In this document: positions 34,023-46,465 of the stretch, piece after piece
Layout of the letters: every line of letters starts with the position of its first letter
How positions within the stretch are numbered: position 1 is the stretch's first letter
From: Endocalyx cinctus
Taxonomy: Eukaryota > Ascomycota > Sordariomycetes > Amphisphaeriales > Apiosporaceae
DNA: 64,000 bases
Assembly: GCA_001600455.1 (NCBI GenBank)
Contig: BCKC01000003.1
Coordinates: 4,324,754 to 4,388,753 of the forward strand
Reading direction: 5' to 3'
The notes under the pieces: generated by a model
What the model saw: the letters and a program-made list of their open reading frames with translations, nothing else
Told to the model about the DNA's origin: nothing
The model's database searches: none
Program-made: the position numbers and the translations under genes

Positions 34023-35098
34023 TTCTGCAATATATAGTTATTTTCGATATATGTATAATTTTGTTATATATGTAAATTAAAACCTCTACGGGGTTTCTTC
34101 TTCTTCTTCTTCTTCTTCTGCTGCTGCTGCTGCTGCTTTCTCTGTAGAAATGATCTTGAAAGAGATCTTGTCGTAAGTCAGAAATGAAGAAATTCGACGA
34201 TAAAACAATTATCATAATTATCGATAAGAAATAAATTGTATGATGGACCCAGTTAATGTTAATCAGTTTAAGCCAGTGGGGGTACTGTAAATGTAGGGTC
34301 TTGAATCAAAACTTAGCCTAATGAGATTTAGTTACTTATTACAGGCTCCATTGTAGGTACTTACAGCTGTCTAAACTGCAGGGTAGCTACACGTTATACT
34401 GAATGAGTTGTCACTACGTCCCCACTACTACTGCTACAGTGACCAGCCTGCCAGCCTGCCTGCCAGCCCAGCCTATCGTCATTTTCGTCCGGTAACCGCC
34501 TAGACCGCCTCGTTACGGAAACTTTAGGTACTTTTAGGTACTTTAGGTCCTCGACTAGCCTAAAAGATGACTGCTAATCACGACGGTTCGGGGTATGGTT
34601 TTAATACATTTACCAGACCTCCCGAACAACCTTGATATTTTCAAGTCACGAGTCACTTTTTCTTAACACGAACAAAGCACTACGCTTCTATGACAATATC
34701 TATCATCTCATTCATAATGAAATAAAGTGGACTTTTTTCTCATGATTAAATTATCTTGACGTGGATGTAATGCTTACTACTACTCTACTATCATCTCATT
34801 TTCAGATCCTTTTATTATTATCCAACCAAAAAGAAACTGTATAAGTCGAACTCAACTCCCCCCCCCCCCCAACTGGGTGAATTAATCACAGACCATACCG
34901 TAACTTAAGACAACTGTCATTTCACTCCAAGTGTTGTAAGGTAGTTTCTATGTACCGTTGTACACCGTATCTCTTATAAATGTTCCTTTTTCCTATCTTT
35001 AACTTTATTGACGAGTTTGATGATATCTTAAAAATAACCCTTCTTATCAATTACCGCACCTTTTTTATAAGTGACATCATAAACTAGGCAAATGCAGC
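34023..35098. other. Divergent intergenic region
   Basis: This lies between fyv7 (-) and the Atos-like gene (+). It holds the TTC/TGC tract, a CCTG-rich segment near 34448-34470, a GGTACTTTTAGGTACTTTAGG stretch near 34526 and a C12 run at about 34859. A 22-codon open frame (34567-34635) is discussed in the findings. No larger gene is supported. Confidence 0.5.
34095..34137. repeat. TTC and TGC trinucleotide tract
   Basis: Eight TTC units are followed by six TGC units about 75-115 bp upstream of the fyv7 start codon. Confidence 0.9.
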
Positions 35099-37617
35099 AT
35101 GCCCATCTTCCAGGAAGATCTTGGGCGGAGGGAATCCGCTGATGAGTATCCTGAAAGGTCACCGCAACTAGGAGATCTGCAAATTCCGCAGAATAACTCA
35201 TTAACAAGGAAATTATCCGAAGAAAGCATCAGAACCGAATTATGTGAAGGTCCAATATTGGATGACCCATCGCATCCCCAGACACCAGAAAAAGATGACG
35301 TTCCTTCTCCTACGTGCACCGATCGGGCTGAGTTAATCGAACGTCTGAAACGAGGTGAAAGTCCAACTTGGGTTCCTAATAGACATGTCGGCCAACCTTG
35401 ACATCCCGTAAAGTAAAGTTATTTCTGACAAGTTTACAGCTGGAATCATTTCGAAATCATCAACAGCCTCGATCACCCACGCAGGACCCTCATCGTACGG
35501 CTACTACCTCGCCCACGTTATTACCGCCGCCTACGATAACACCCGAGAAACAAAAACGAGATACCGAGTCCGACGATGAAAGGAGACTTGAGTTTGGCTT
35601 AAATATTGAAAGACCTCGTTCCGCTCTTCATACTGGTGATTTCACGCAGGACGAGTCATCTCGACATGGGAGTCCCGCACCTGATCGCAGACAGATCCCG
35701 GATCAGCAACCGTTTGGACATAATGCTCAGCAATGGCTCGCCACCTCACCCCCGAGAGATTTTGTACCGTTTCAGTTCGAGAGGCAACAGTCATCTATCC
35801 CTAGATCGGTCGAGGCACGCTCCGCTCTTTCTAGCCTTTCCTGCTCTAGTTCCACCGGGTTTGCCTATAAACCACCAACCAGTCCTCTGGCCCAGTCCGA
35901 GAGCAACGATGATATCGACTTAACTTCTCCCATGGAAGGCATAGATATTGGCTCCAGTGTATCGAGGTTGGGACGTCGGCATACGTTGATATCAAGCCAC
36001 TCGAGCCCTTTTAGCTTTTCTCCCAGCCCAATACCTCGGCATCCGGCCTCGTTCCGTCAGGAGAGAACATTTCCATATCAGGCACACCAGCCACGCCGGT
36101 CTCTGACGTCTACGCCCAAATTCTCACCGTCGTCACCACCGGCACCAGCAATTTTGCGGTCGAGGCGCCAATCCTATAACTCGGATGTGTCACCGATACA
36201 ACATGCATCTATGGTAGGCTCGTATGAAGAGAGTATCTTACGTGGCCGTATGTCAACTACGCCTTCAAAGCCTCTGGACTTTTTAGCCCAGATAGGTGTG
36301 CTGGGGCTCGGCAAATGCAAGTCGAGTCTACGATGCCCCCCTCACGTGACTCTTCCGTTTCCTGCCGTATTCTATAGTTATGCCAATTCATCGCACGGGC
36401 GTTCGAAAGACGAAGACGGACCAAGCCCTTATGTTGGACAGGTTGATCTAGAAAATGGTTTACCAAATCAGGAGGATGACGCAAGATCAAAACGTAAGGT
36501 ACAGTCAAGGACTTCTGAACATGGACATGCCGGATCCGATAGCATGAATGTGAGTATTCGGCCCTCAGATACCTCGGTGAAAGAGAATACAAGGTCACCA
36601 AGACCCAAGCGAAGGTCAAACTCACCGAGGGCACCTCCGGGCGGAAGCTATCGGATACCAGAAAAGGGCCAGATCCAAATAATCATCAAGAATCCAAACA
36701 AAACAGCCGTCAAGTTGTTCTTAGTTCCCTACGATCTGGCCGGGATGGAACCTGGCACCAAGACGTTCATTAGACAACGCAGTTATTCAAATGGGCCAAT
36801 AATCGATAATATGCCCGACTTGAAAGAGGGTGGTGCTGCGGAGCGGCCCATCTTAAGATATCTTGTTCATCTTCACATATGCTGCCCTTCGCGTGGCCGC
36901 TATTACCTGTATAAAAGTATTCGGGTTGTCTTTGCAAATCGCGTGCCTGACGGCAAAGAAAAGCTCAGGAACGAAGTCACGCTGCCGGAGCCGAGGTTCA
37001 CTACTTATAAACCTATTCGGGTTATGCATCCTCCCACGTCAGGCGGCACCGGTCCAGGCGCTAGTTTGGCTGCTGAAAAGGCATTCAGGAGACGCAGCTC
37101 TGGATACTACATGGGCATGTCAATCCCCCCGGAGTTTGACTCGGCGGATTCCTTTGCCCCTCCAAGTCTTCCACAACATCAGTCGTTCTCCTTTGGCTTG
37201 GCGGGTGATCATAACCCCGTCGAACCAGTGCCGTTTAGTCTAGTGAACACTCGTAGGAGTAATCCGAATCCCTTCATAGACGGGAGTGGGCTCGATGATC
37301 TTAGTGAACCCGCTCATATCCAGTCTCCAGACTCGTCTGACAAAAACAGTCGTCCGGCCACGCAAAATTCCAGTGAAGTCTCCAGCCCTTGGGGCCGTGG
37401 TGATGATTTCAGTGGTCACATTAACACATACGATAAACTAAATAAGGGCGACGTGGGCTACGGCGGTAACGCATTCGCCAGCTCGGTCCACGGCAACCCG
37501 GTCTTCGCCGAAAGCCTGCTCTCCCAGCGACTGAGATCTCTAGACGTAGTAAACCCAGCTCAGTCTCAGCCTCGGTCTTCACCCCGGAGAGAAGACGCTG
37601 GGCCTGCTGATAACTAG
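35099..37617 (+). CDS. Atos-like protein (DUF4210 and C-terminal Atos/FAM214 domain)
   Basis: Exons 35099-35386 and 35440-37617 give 821 aa. The conserved fungal N-terminal motif ELIERLKRGESPTWVPNRH joins LESFRNHQQ at the splice. The donor is the weak GTCGGC, but a CTGAC branch site and TTTACAG acceptor are good. Residues 100-340 are disordered. The first conserved block lies at about 353-420 (VGSYEESILRGRMSTTPSKP, FLAQIGVLGLG). The second is at about 500-610 (YRIPEKGQIQIIIKNPNKTA, VKLFLVPYDLAGMEPGTKTF, RYLVHLHICCPSRGRYYLYK). These match the Atos/FAM214 family, whose animal members are transcriptional regulators; S. pombe relatives are linked to meiotic chromosome segregation. The fungal role is not established. 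An out-of-frame ATG lies 7 nt upstream of the chosen start. Confidence 0.85.
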
Positions 37618-38544
37618 ATTTTGGGAGTATTGTCTTGCACATCCTCAGGCTTTTAGCTTCTCGTTTCCGATATGTGTGAATCATTTCTCGGTATTTAATC
37701 TTATTCTGTTTTAATGCTTATTCATGGTTGCCGATGAGGCAACATTCTGAGGCGCCGTTTCGGCAGCCTTTATTTTCTTCCCTAGTCGAAGAATCCCCTT
37801 TACATCAGGGTTGGATTTTGTGTTTTCGGTTAAAGTTGGGGATTCTGTTCATTTACTTGGTATACCAATCTTATATCCCTGGGTGATCATTATTGTTCTA
37901 TATTTTACCTGGCGCAATTGGGAAGCTGGTAAGGCCGTTGTTTTGTTACAATTTGATTTTTTTTTTCTCTCAATAGAAAGGTGTTACAACGATGGTTATT
38001 GTCTTTATATCGTCGAAGATAACTATTCTTCAAGAGATACGAGGTAAACAGAACAGAACTAAATGAGTATCCAGTATATACACACAACCTGCACATATCT
38101 GCACGTGGACAGTCCCTACGATAGAATATGAAATTGGATTACATTCTCCTTACCTGACACAACCACTGTTGTATTGTTTATGCGCGATAAGGGACATCGC
38201 AGAGAAACTCACTATGGTTTTTCTAGGAGTTATCGGCTCAGTAACATCAGCAATTCTTGCTTCGGTCTATACCCCGATCCACACCGGCAAGGATCATGGA
38301 TACGCCGATTTAATGACCGAGTTCCAGAGTGACTCATGAAAACACGCCCTACTTTTGACACATGAAGCATGTGCTCGATCTTGAAATGAACGCGCGCAAA
38401 ACCATCAAAAGTCATTACATAAACCAAAAAAAAAAGGCGATGTATTATTAGGTATCACCACCGTTCCCTAAAAGTCATCTGATGCGAGCATTTGCATTCT
38501 TCCTCTCCCATACCGCGTCGGCAAGCCGCCGTTCGTATTCCAGA
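37618..38544. other. Intergenic between Atos-like and GNAT genes
   Basis: No gene is supported. The upstream in-frame ATG at 38482 could extend the acetyltransferase by 21 residues into this region. Confidence 0.5.
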
Positions 38545-39457
38545 ATGACGACGTCCACGACAGCGACGGCGACTTTCCTCCCTTTCTCCCGGCCGCCGAC
38601 TCTCCGGGGAGGTTTCACCATGTCCCGGTGCGTGCCGGCCGACGCTCCGGAGATGGCGGAGATTTGTGAGTTCCCGCCCTTCCCCTTTTTTTTTCTTTGT
38701 CTCCGTGGAAAGAGGAGGAGGAGGAGGAGGAGGAGGAGGAGGAGGAAGAAGAAAGATTACTTTTTCTCTTTTTCTTTTTTTTTCTAACAAGATATGACCA
38801 AAATGGCGGGGAAGATGAAAAGATATAGAAGCATTCGCCGACACGGAATATACCTACTGGTGGTCCCCCCGACGCGAAGACATGCGCGCCTGGAACGAGG
38901 AGCGCATCCGCCGGCGCTTCCGAGACGTCGGCGCCCAGCAATTTAAAGTAGTGGACGACTCGACGGGGACGATCGTCGGCTGGGCCAACTGGGACGTCCC
39001 GGGTCGGATGGAAGGGTTAAAGGCCGGGTTCGTCGTTTACGATCTTCCGTCTCCTTCTTCTTCTTTTACCGGCATAGATCCCCCGGCGGGCGCGAACGAA
39101 GCTCAGTTTCGAATCTTTTTCGACGCCGTCCGGGACGCGGGGAGGAGGTGGAAGGCGGACGAGAAGCTGGCCCTGACGCACGTGTGCGTCAGACCGAAGT
39201 ACCGGGGAAGGGGCGTCGCTTCGGCCGCGTTAATTCCTGTACTGGAGGCCGCGGATCGGGAGGGGATCAGGACGTATTTGGAGGCGGTCAGGTTGCCGGT
39301 TCCGCTGTATAGGAGGTTGGGGTTCGGGACGGTGGAGAGGCTGGTTTTTGGATATGATCGGCCTGGGGGGTTGGAGGAGGGGTTGGAGAAGGAGAAGGGG
39401 GAGGCGGTTATTGAGGTTATGGTTAGGGAGCCTAGGGAGGTTGGGGGTTTGAGTTGA
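38545..39457 (+). CDS. GNAT-family N-acetyltransferase
   Basis: Exons 38545-38665 and 38832-39457 join in phase to 248 aa. The 166-nt intron (GTGAGT donor) carries a purine-rich AGG tract and poly(T). The N-terminus includes SRCVPADAPEMAEISFADTE, typical of the first strand and helix of GNAT proteins. The central region has FKVVDDSTGTIVGWANW. The acetyl-CoA pyrophosphate-binding loop is THVCVRPKYRGRGVASAAL (R/K-x-x-G-x-G/A, about residue 160). The C-terminal signature is TYLEAVRLPVPLYRRLGFGT. The substrate is unknown; fungal members of this type are annotated only as GNAT proteins. The start is uncertain because an upstream in-frame ATG exists at 38482. Confidence 0.82.
38711..38753. repeat. 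AGG purine tract within the GNAT intron
   Basis: A run of (AGG)n grading into AAG lies between the donor and the T-rich 3' part of the intron. Confidence 0.9.
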
Positions 39458-40039
39458 GTCGTGTAGTGGGTGGTATGTATGTATATACCGGTCTACTTTC
39501 TCAAATCATAGTCTCATATCTTCCGTCCATTAACCTACCTATCTTGGGGATGTTGAAATCACACTGATTCGACGTACATAAGCTATACTACCTATTCAAT
39601 ATCAAGACCTCTCCCAATGAATCTGGATCCTAATCGAGTAACCTGAACCAAAGTTTGAAAGGAGTCCGTCTCGTCACTTACAGCCTATACTAGCTCACGA
39701 ACAGGAGAGTTTCTTCCTTCTTCCTTCCTTTTCTTTCTATTTTGCATATTTTGTACCACGTCACAACGTGCCACAAGAGACCATTTAATTTCGCTGTCCC
39801 TGTAGCGTATCACGCCCGCATTGGGAAAAAAAGAAATAAGAAAGCACACACGTCTCCCCATGTAGTATAAAGTATAATGGGATCTTCCGTAAGCTAAAAA
39901 GACCGCTACAGGGTCTGCTATTTATTTTTCTTCGCACGTGGTCCTTCGTCCACTCGCGCGTCGTAGCATCTACACGTCATTCTGCAGTACAGAGAAAAAT
40001 TCCTAACTTGGCGGGCGAAGAAGGTTTGTAGTAGCGGTA

Positions 40040-40061
40040 CATATATATATATATATATATA
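40040..40061. repeat. AT dinucleotide tract
   Basis: About 11 AT units in the 7-kb gene-free region. Confidence 0.9.
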
Positions 40062-41870
40062 CCCATCATATATATTTTCTTTACTCCTTTATTGTTAATT
40101 GAATTGTAAATATATCACATATTCTAGAGGAACCACGATAAAGGGGGAAGAGATTATAGAACGCTCGAGATTTGAGCCGCTTAAAAAATTTCCCAAGCAG
40201 AATATATGCGCCGAAGAGAATATATATACGGAATATTTCCTGTACGATAACTATATAAGCAGCTTCTTCCGTAATTTTCAGCCCACCTTCCGTCGCTAAA
40301 CAGGCGAACGTCTTTCCCGAATACTGATTCATTTGTTCATGTGAAAAAAAAAAAAAAAAAAGGGTACGTGTATGCAAGTCGCCGTCGGATCTTTTTTTCA
40401 GCTCGTCTTCTCCCGCCCTTCTTTCCGTTCCTAGCGCATAGTAGTAATATACACGGCATGGAGAGAGGAATAAGGATAGAGATTGGGGATACCTCGGCTT
40501 CGAGGAGAGAAGGAGAGAGAGAGAGAGAGAAGGCGGGAATCAGATTTGTGACACTGCTGTACGTCCAATATCTATTCTCTATACTGTGTGTGCGTACGTG
40601 CGAGTGAGTATGAGTATCCGTCGGAGGATTTTTCTTTTAGACTTATGTGTATACCTAGGTATAAACTCCTAGGTTGGTCTAGTAGCGTACTTATGCATGT
40701 ACTCTGATTTTAAGCTATAGTTCCGCCACGGGAGCGTACAGCATCTTTCCTTCTTTTGTAGTCCTGGTTTATTTTCGTTCAAAGAATTCAAGTAGCGGGT
40801 CGACCCGGCCGCGTGGCCGTGCGACCGAAGCCTACGACCATATCCTTCCCTCCCTTTCCTTCGTCAGAAGAAATATATTGTCTTTTTTTTTTCTTTGGGT
40901 ATTCCATCACTTCCTTTATCCAACCTAATTGGATGCTATCCAGGCATGTTTCGGCCGATCGAGGAATAGCGGTCTAACCCATCTATACTACGAAGTAAGG
41001 GGGGAGGGGGGGGGGAAACCAACGTGGAAATGATCCAGGGACAGGAAGAAAAAAAAACGTCACCCTAGTGTATCATTTCGAGATTGAGTCAGAGCCAATC
41101 ATTGTGATGGTGAAGAGATAGGCTAGACATGCCAAACAAAAAAAAAAAACGCAAGGATATATGTATCAATGAGACTCTGTTTTCTTACCGCGGTACCTTT
41201 TGGCGAATTGGTTCTTTTTTATGACTGAATGCCCGCGTCAGAGGAGAGGGGGGAAGTGTCACCACAACGCCACGCGAGAAGAAAATCCTTCCTTCCCCCT
41301 TGTTCCCACGTGTGTAACGTCAAGTTTGTGCAACTGGACCTCCTGATCGCGGGATGGTTTTGGGTCCCGGGGAACAAGGATATGGTCGCTCGTCGTGCTG
41401 ACTGAACTGTATGAGTGTTTTTATTTCTTTCTTAAGAAGCAGAGTTGAAAGAGGTTCTCTCTGCCTTATGTTTTGTAATGCTGCCGTCATATTTATTATA
41501 AGAAGTTTTTTCTTGTTTGATATACGCTATTCATATAGGAAGAAATGCTACGAACGGTGTCACCTACAGCTACGATAGCAATAGTATATATAAAATTACC
41601 TCGTTACCGCGTGGGACAGAACTATAGGAATACAGGGTATAACCTATAAGCCCATGCGTGACGGTGCCTCCCATCTCCCTCATTATTGGCGTAGACCGCG
41701 GTGGCACTGGAATTTTCCGCGAGAGGCGTTTCTATTTCTCTTACACGTCACACAAGAAGGTATACGTCCCTGTTTCTCTTAAAAGCAAATATTTGAGAAA
41801 GGCTTAAAGGGAAACGCGATGAGATTCGACAATATCACCAGAGGGGAAAGCGAGAACTTTCTAAAGAGGT

Positions 41871-41892
41871 CTCTCTCTCTCTCTCTCTCTCT
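41871..41892. repeat. CT dinucleotide tract
   Basis: Eleven CT units in the 7-kb gene-free region. Confidence 0.9.
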
Positions 41893-44236
41893 ACACTACA
41901 AGCCAGGGGTAATATCGACCGAGAGATCTCCAAAGCGGAGGAGAGCCTTACGAACTAACGGCACCAAAGTGGGATAAGTTAAAAAAGACAATCGTCAATC
42001 CATGCGCAAGATAAAAGAAGGCTGACCGCCAGCTCGCAAATTTTGTCCGTCTTGGTCTGCCGTCTTTGCCGTCGGCTTTGGTATAATCACATGATATAAT
42101 AGATTTCCCTCAAATCGAAGGAGAAGCCTCGTTTCACCCTGGGTCGCACTTTCATTCATCAGGTCGCGCCTCACGAGTTAAAAAAAAAAAAAAAAAAGTA
42201 CGTAGAGGATGGTAATGTTCAGAAAGAAGGGTTTACTTTATATCCTAGCCCGTCCCGAAAGCGGAGGAAAGCTTCTTTGCTCTTATCACCCATCGCACAG
42301 ACAGTGGTGTCGTTCTCCCCCTCCCCCCCATATTCGGAAGGATCCAGGGGTAATAGATTTAGTGTAGCTATATGCATACTGGTCGACATAAAAAACAAAT
42401 ATGGGTGTCACCAAGGGATAAGCGTTGATTGACAGGTTGGAACTGGCAGGCAAAAATGCTAGTCTATTGGGTGAACTTTTGTAGCAGTCGAAAAGAGTCA
42501 ACCAACTACCGGAGGAATCGTGGCAGAGTACCTTTTTTTTTTCTTCTTCTTCCTTTTTCTTCCTCTTCGTCGGTATTTCAGGTACATTAAAATATTGCGT
42601 ATGTGAACGCATGAGATTCGTTAAGTCTTAATTAATCCAAAAAAAATTCGTACCTGAAGAACCACTCGGGTAGGGGAAGTAGTGGCTCCGAACCAAACAG
42701 TTCACGCGTATGTATTCTACATAGGCGTTGCCGAGACATTATAATTCAAGTTTTTTTTTTTCTTCCCACTTACTAGTTAATAACAAACAAAACAATATAT
42801 ATGTATGTACAAGTTTAAACCCTGGGTGGATAAGTACCATTCTACTGGGATATAGTATAGTATAGATGAGGGTATATAGGGTATATATGCCATATGCCTT
42901 TGAACAGCCGAAATGAGCAAATATAAAAGAATTAAGTGGTGTACCGTACAAGTATTTTGGTTTTCAGTTGATCCTGGACGCAAATCACCGCCAGACAGTT
43001 CATTTTAAAGACGTGCCATAGAATAATCTGAAACTCGGTTCGGTTTATGGTGTGAGGTGTGATGTGCGTTGGCAAGCCCGCAGAGCCAGTGATGAACTCT
43101 GGTTATGCGGACTGGGAAAGAAAGTCGGTATTGAAGGGCGCGCAAGCCTTAAAAACCTTCTAGTATAATACCGTATGTACATATACTCCGTATATGTATG
43201 TACAATTACTAGGGGTGCGAAGGATCAGCCCAGGGGTCGGTATCCTTAACCTAGTAAGTAGACCACATAACCTACGTAGTAAGGTCATGGTATTAAAAAT
43301 AACAATTAACTTACGTTAAAGGGTATTCCCATTACCTTGCGACCGCTATTTCGAGAGAGAGAGAGAGAGGGAGAAAGAAAAGAAGGGGGCAGAAAAGAAA
43401 GAAAAGAGAGTTGGAGAATATAGACTAGTATAGATCAAGGAAGCGGTTACTTTTTTCATATCTTGATTTTTGTTTTATGTTATATTTGACGATTACGTTA
43501 CCGTAGATAGCAACGGGTATTTTGATGTCATCAAATAGGGTAGGTTTGATATTGTTCACGTTCAGATGATATGGAAACTGTTGATGTCTGGTTTCATCAA
43601 AAGTGGCTTATGGGAGAGGTGGGTCGGTTCCTTAACATGAAACATAGCAGAGGAATGTAACGATTCGCGAACTAACCTTAACAGCCTTAGCAATTCGCAA
43701 TGCTTCTCTGATCCTTGTCGATTGAACAATTAATGGTGTATTACGAAGTATGTACGGAGTATGTACGGAGTACTCCAGACTCGAGGCATTGAAATAATAA
43801 AAAAAGGGCTCTATATTCTACCGCGGTACGTCTGCGTAAACATGTTTTTTACCGGAGTCTAGATGATTAGCACAGCCCTATTATTGAACAGTTGATATGC
43901 GAAGCCACGGTCGTTGGGACGATTGACAGATATACTATGCGTGCGTGCGTGTAGCGTATGCGTAGGCATTCGTGTTGCATTAGCCTCGACATCGCACATC
44001 TATTTTTTATTTTCCTCTCTGTTTAATAATCATTTTAGTGCAAATGAGAGGAAGGGAACCCCTGGATTGGGAAGAGACGAAGCCGATTTTGGAAAGCAGC
44101 CTCAGTAAAGGAATAGACTAGAAACGGCTATCACATTGTCGATCCCCCTCCGGCTAGAACGAAAGGGTTTCGATATTCCTGGTTTATATGTAGGCCATTG
44201 GAATATGGAAATATGGATATTTGTAAGGTAGTATAT

Positions 44237-44266
44237 AGAAGAAGAAGAAGAAGAAGAAGAAGAAGA
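44237..44266. repeat. GAA trinucleotide tract
   Basis: About nine GAA/AGA units. Confidence 0.9.
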
Positions 44267-44831
44267 GAGAAAAGAAAAGGGAAAAAAGGTTCAGATAGGG
44301 AAGATATTGATTGCAATGGTTGATATAAGAAAGAGAGAATAGGTATATATAAGCTATACTAAAAAGACGCCCACTCTGCCACTCTGTCACCCTGCCACCC
44401 ACAATATGCATAAATACGTATATTCTTATATGCGCAAAGAGAGAGAGGATCATGTTGAGAAACAGTACAAGCTGATAAGTTCAGTAAAGGAATGATGACC
44501 CATGAATATGAAAGGGGAATTGAGATTAGTTTAATGGATGGATGGACAGATGGGTGAATTGGTTGTAAGGATGGTTACAGAGTAGATAGGATGAACAAAT
44601 GAACAAATGGCTTAGCATTCCTTTCTTAACAGTTGATATTATTACGGTATTTAAAAAGTTATCCAAATTAGCAAGGTTCTTATATGTACATATTAAAATA
44701 CCAGCATCTGAACCTTGGTGTTTAAGTATTGATATTAGCGGTGAGATAGATAAGTCGATAGACGTCTTTCTGATTTCATGATAAAATCATTGATTAACAA
44801 GACTTCACATCATATTTCTAAATATATATTC

Positions 44832-44858
44832 ATATATATATATATATATATATATATG
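44832..44858. repeat. AT dinucleotide tract
   Basis: About 13 AT units. Confidence 0.9.
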
Positions 44859-45567
44859 ATACCAAATAGGAGTAGAAATAAATAGAGAGAAAGAGAAAAA
44901 GGAGTAAAATACGTATGCGTAAGTACTAAAAAGTAAAGTCTCGTAGCCTACGAAATTCGTCAAGTTTCAATTTAAAAGGTACCTAAGATTTAAGAAAGAA
45001 GACGCTAATAAATCATCACCGATCCACTAATCTTCCCCCCCTTCCCCCCCTCAAGAACCTATCAATTACCCCACCCCACCTCATGAGACGTTCGTACCCC
45101 CTTTTTTCTCTCTCTCTCTTTGTTATGTGCTAAACCAATCTTGAGGTTTTATAGGTTATACAGCATAGCCTAGGCCTAGGTCAGGCTTTTATGTACGCTA
45201 CTGAACAGGCGCTGAATGCTGAATTACCGTACTACTGTGCACTAACTTTAGCTGCTTAGGCGCAGTTAAGTACTTATGTATAATACATATAATACATATA
45301 CTACTGTAGTATAGTAAGTATACTTTTAGTAGGTAGATATGTATTTGTATCCATATAGGACATGCTTTTGATGAAACGAGGAGTATATAAAACCAAACAG
45401 TGATATATGGATTTAGCAACCTAGTAAAGTAGTGTACCTACGCTACGCTACAGTGCCGTATTGTAGATCTCCGAGACCAGACCTAGTCAGGCCCATCGAC
45501 TTACTCTTAAAATTTATTAGTTTGGTCCAACTGTAACTGAGAAAAGGCACTCCTCACACTCACCAAG

Positions 45568-45601
45568 CACACACACACACACACACTCTCTCTCTCTCTC
45601 T
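45568..45601. repeat. Compound CA/CT microsatellite
   Basis: About nine CA units run directly into about eight CT units. Confidence 0.9.
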
Positions 45602-46465
45602 ATTCTGTCGAATTCTTCTCTCTTTCTTTTATTTCTTTTAAAAAAAAAAGGATCTTTGGGTATCATCACTAGGTCTGTGACCTTTTCAGGCTGTTGATCC
45701 ATAACCCAGATCAAGATCAGAAATAGCAAATCACCAATCGCAATTCAGATTCAATTCATCTTTTTTTTTTTTTTCTTAACTGTTTCCTTCTTACGTTTTA
45801 GTTTAATTTATCTTACTTTACCTACTTGTACTTATCTACCTATCTCTCTCTTTTTTTCTCCTAACATTTTCTCCCCTCAAACTTCGTTACAGGGAGATAA
45901 AAGCGAAACATACAACAAACATCATTTACCATCATCCTTACAAATCCTCCCTGGCCTAGTAACGGCAATAGTAGTAGCTCTACAATCGCGCAAAGCCCGC
46001 GCTTGTCTTGTTCTCTACTTTCTGTTCAACTCCTGATCTCCTTTAGTTACTTTTCGGCCGAGTTACTTGAGACCCTTCACCATCCTACCTGGTCAACCAA
46101 CTCACCTGGTTATATCCTGTGAAAGTCGAATGTATCGAGATTACGCCTGTGCAGACGATACTTCTTAACATTAGATCATTCGAGTGCCTTATACCTGTTC
46201 TCTCGCCTTACCGTCAATCCACCTCGGAATTCTCAGGCGTCATTAATTTGCATCTGTCGTCCATGTCCCCATTGCCACCTCTATATCGCCTTTCATGACA
46301 CCAAATCGGTCAGGTCTATCGCCTTACACGTAACTCTACCCCGATTTTACTATTCGAGAAACCGATTAGTTGACCTTCTTAAGACGATTCGGAACGGATG
46401 CCACTTTGATGACAATACACCCAAATCACCCCTTTTTTGGCTATCCTACCCAGTAAACAGACAAG

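Larger units (their letters stand above)
39458..46465. other. 7-kb gene-free region upstream of the LIM-RhoGAP gene
   Basis: No coding exon is convincing on either strand. It contains microsatellites: AT at 40040-40061, CT at 41871-41892, GAA at 44237-44266, AT at 44832-44858, CA/CT at 45568-45601. It also has several poly(A/T) runs and the words ACCTAGGT (40648) and CCTAGGCCTAGG (about 45170). The last 700 bases (from about 45780) are CT-rich and probably form the promoter and a long 5' leader of the RhoGAP gene; this is inference. Confidence 0.5.
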
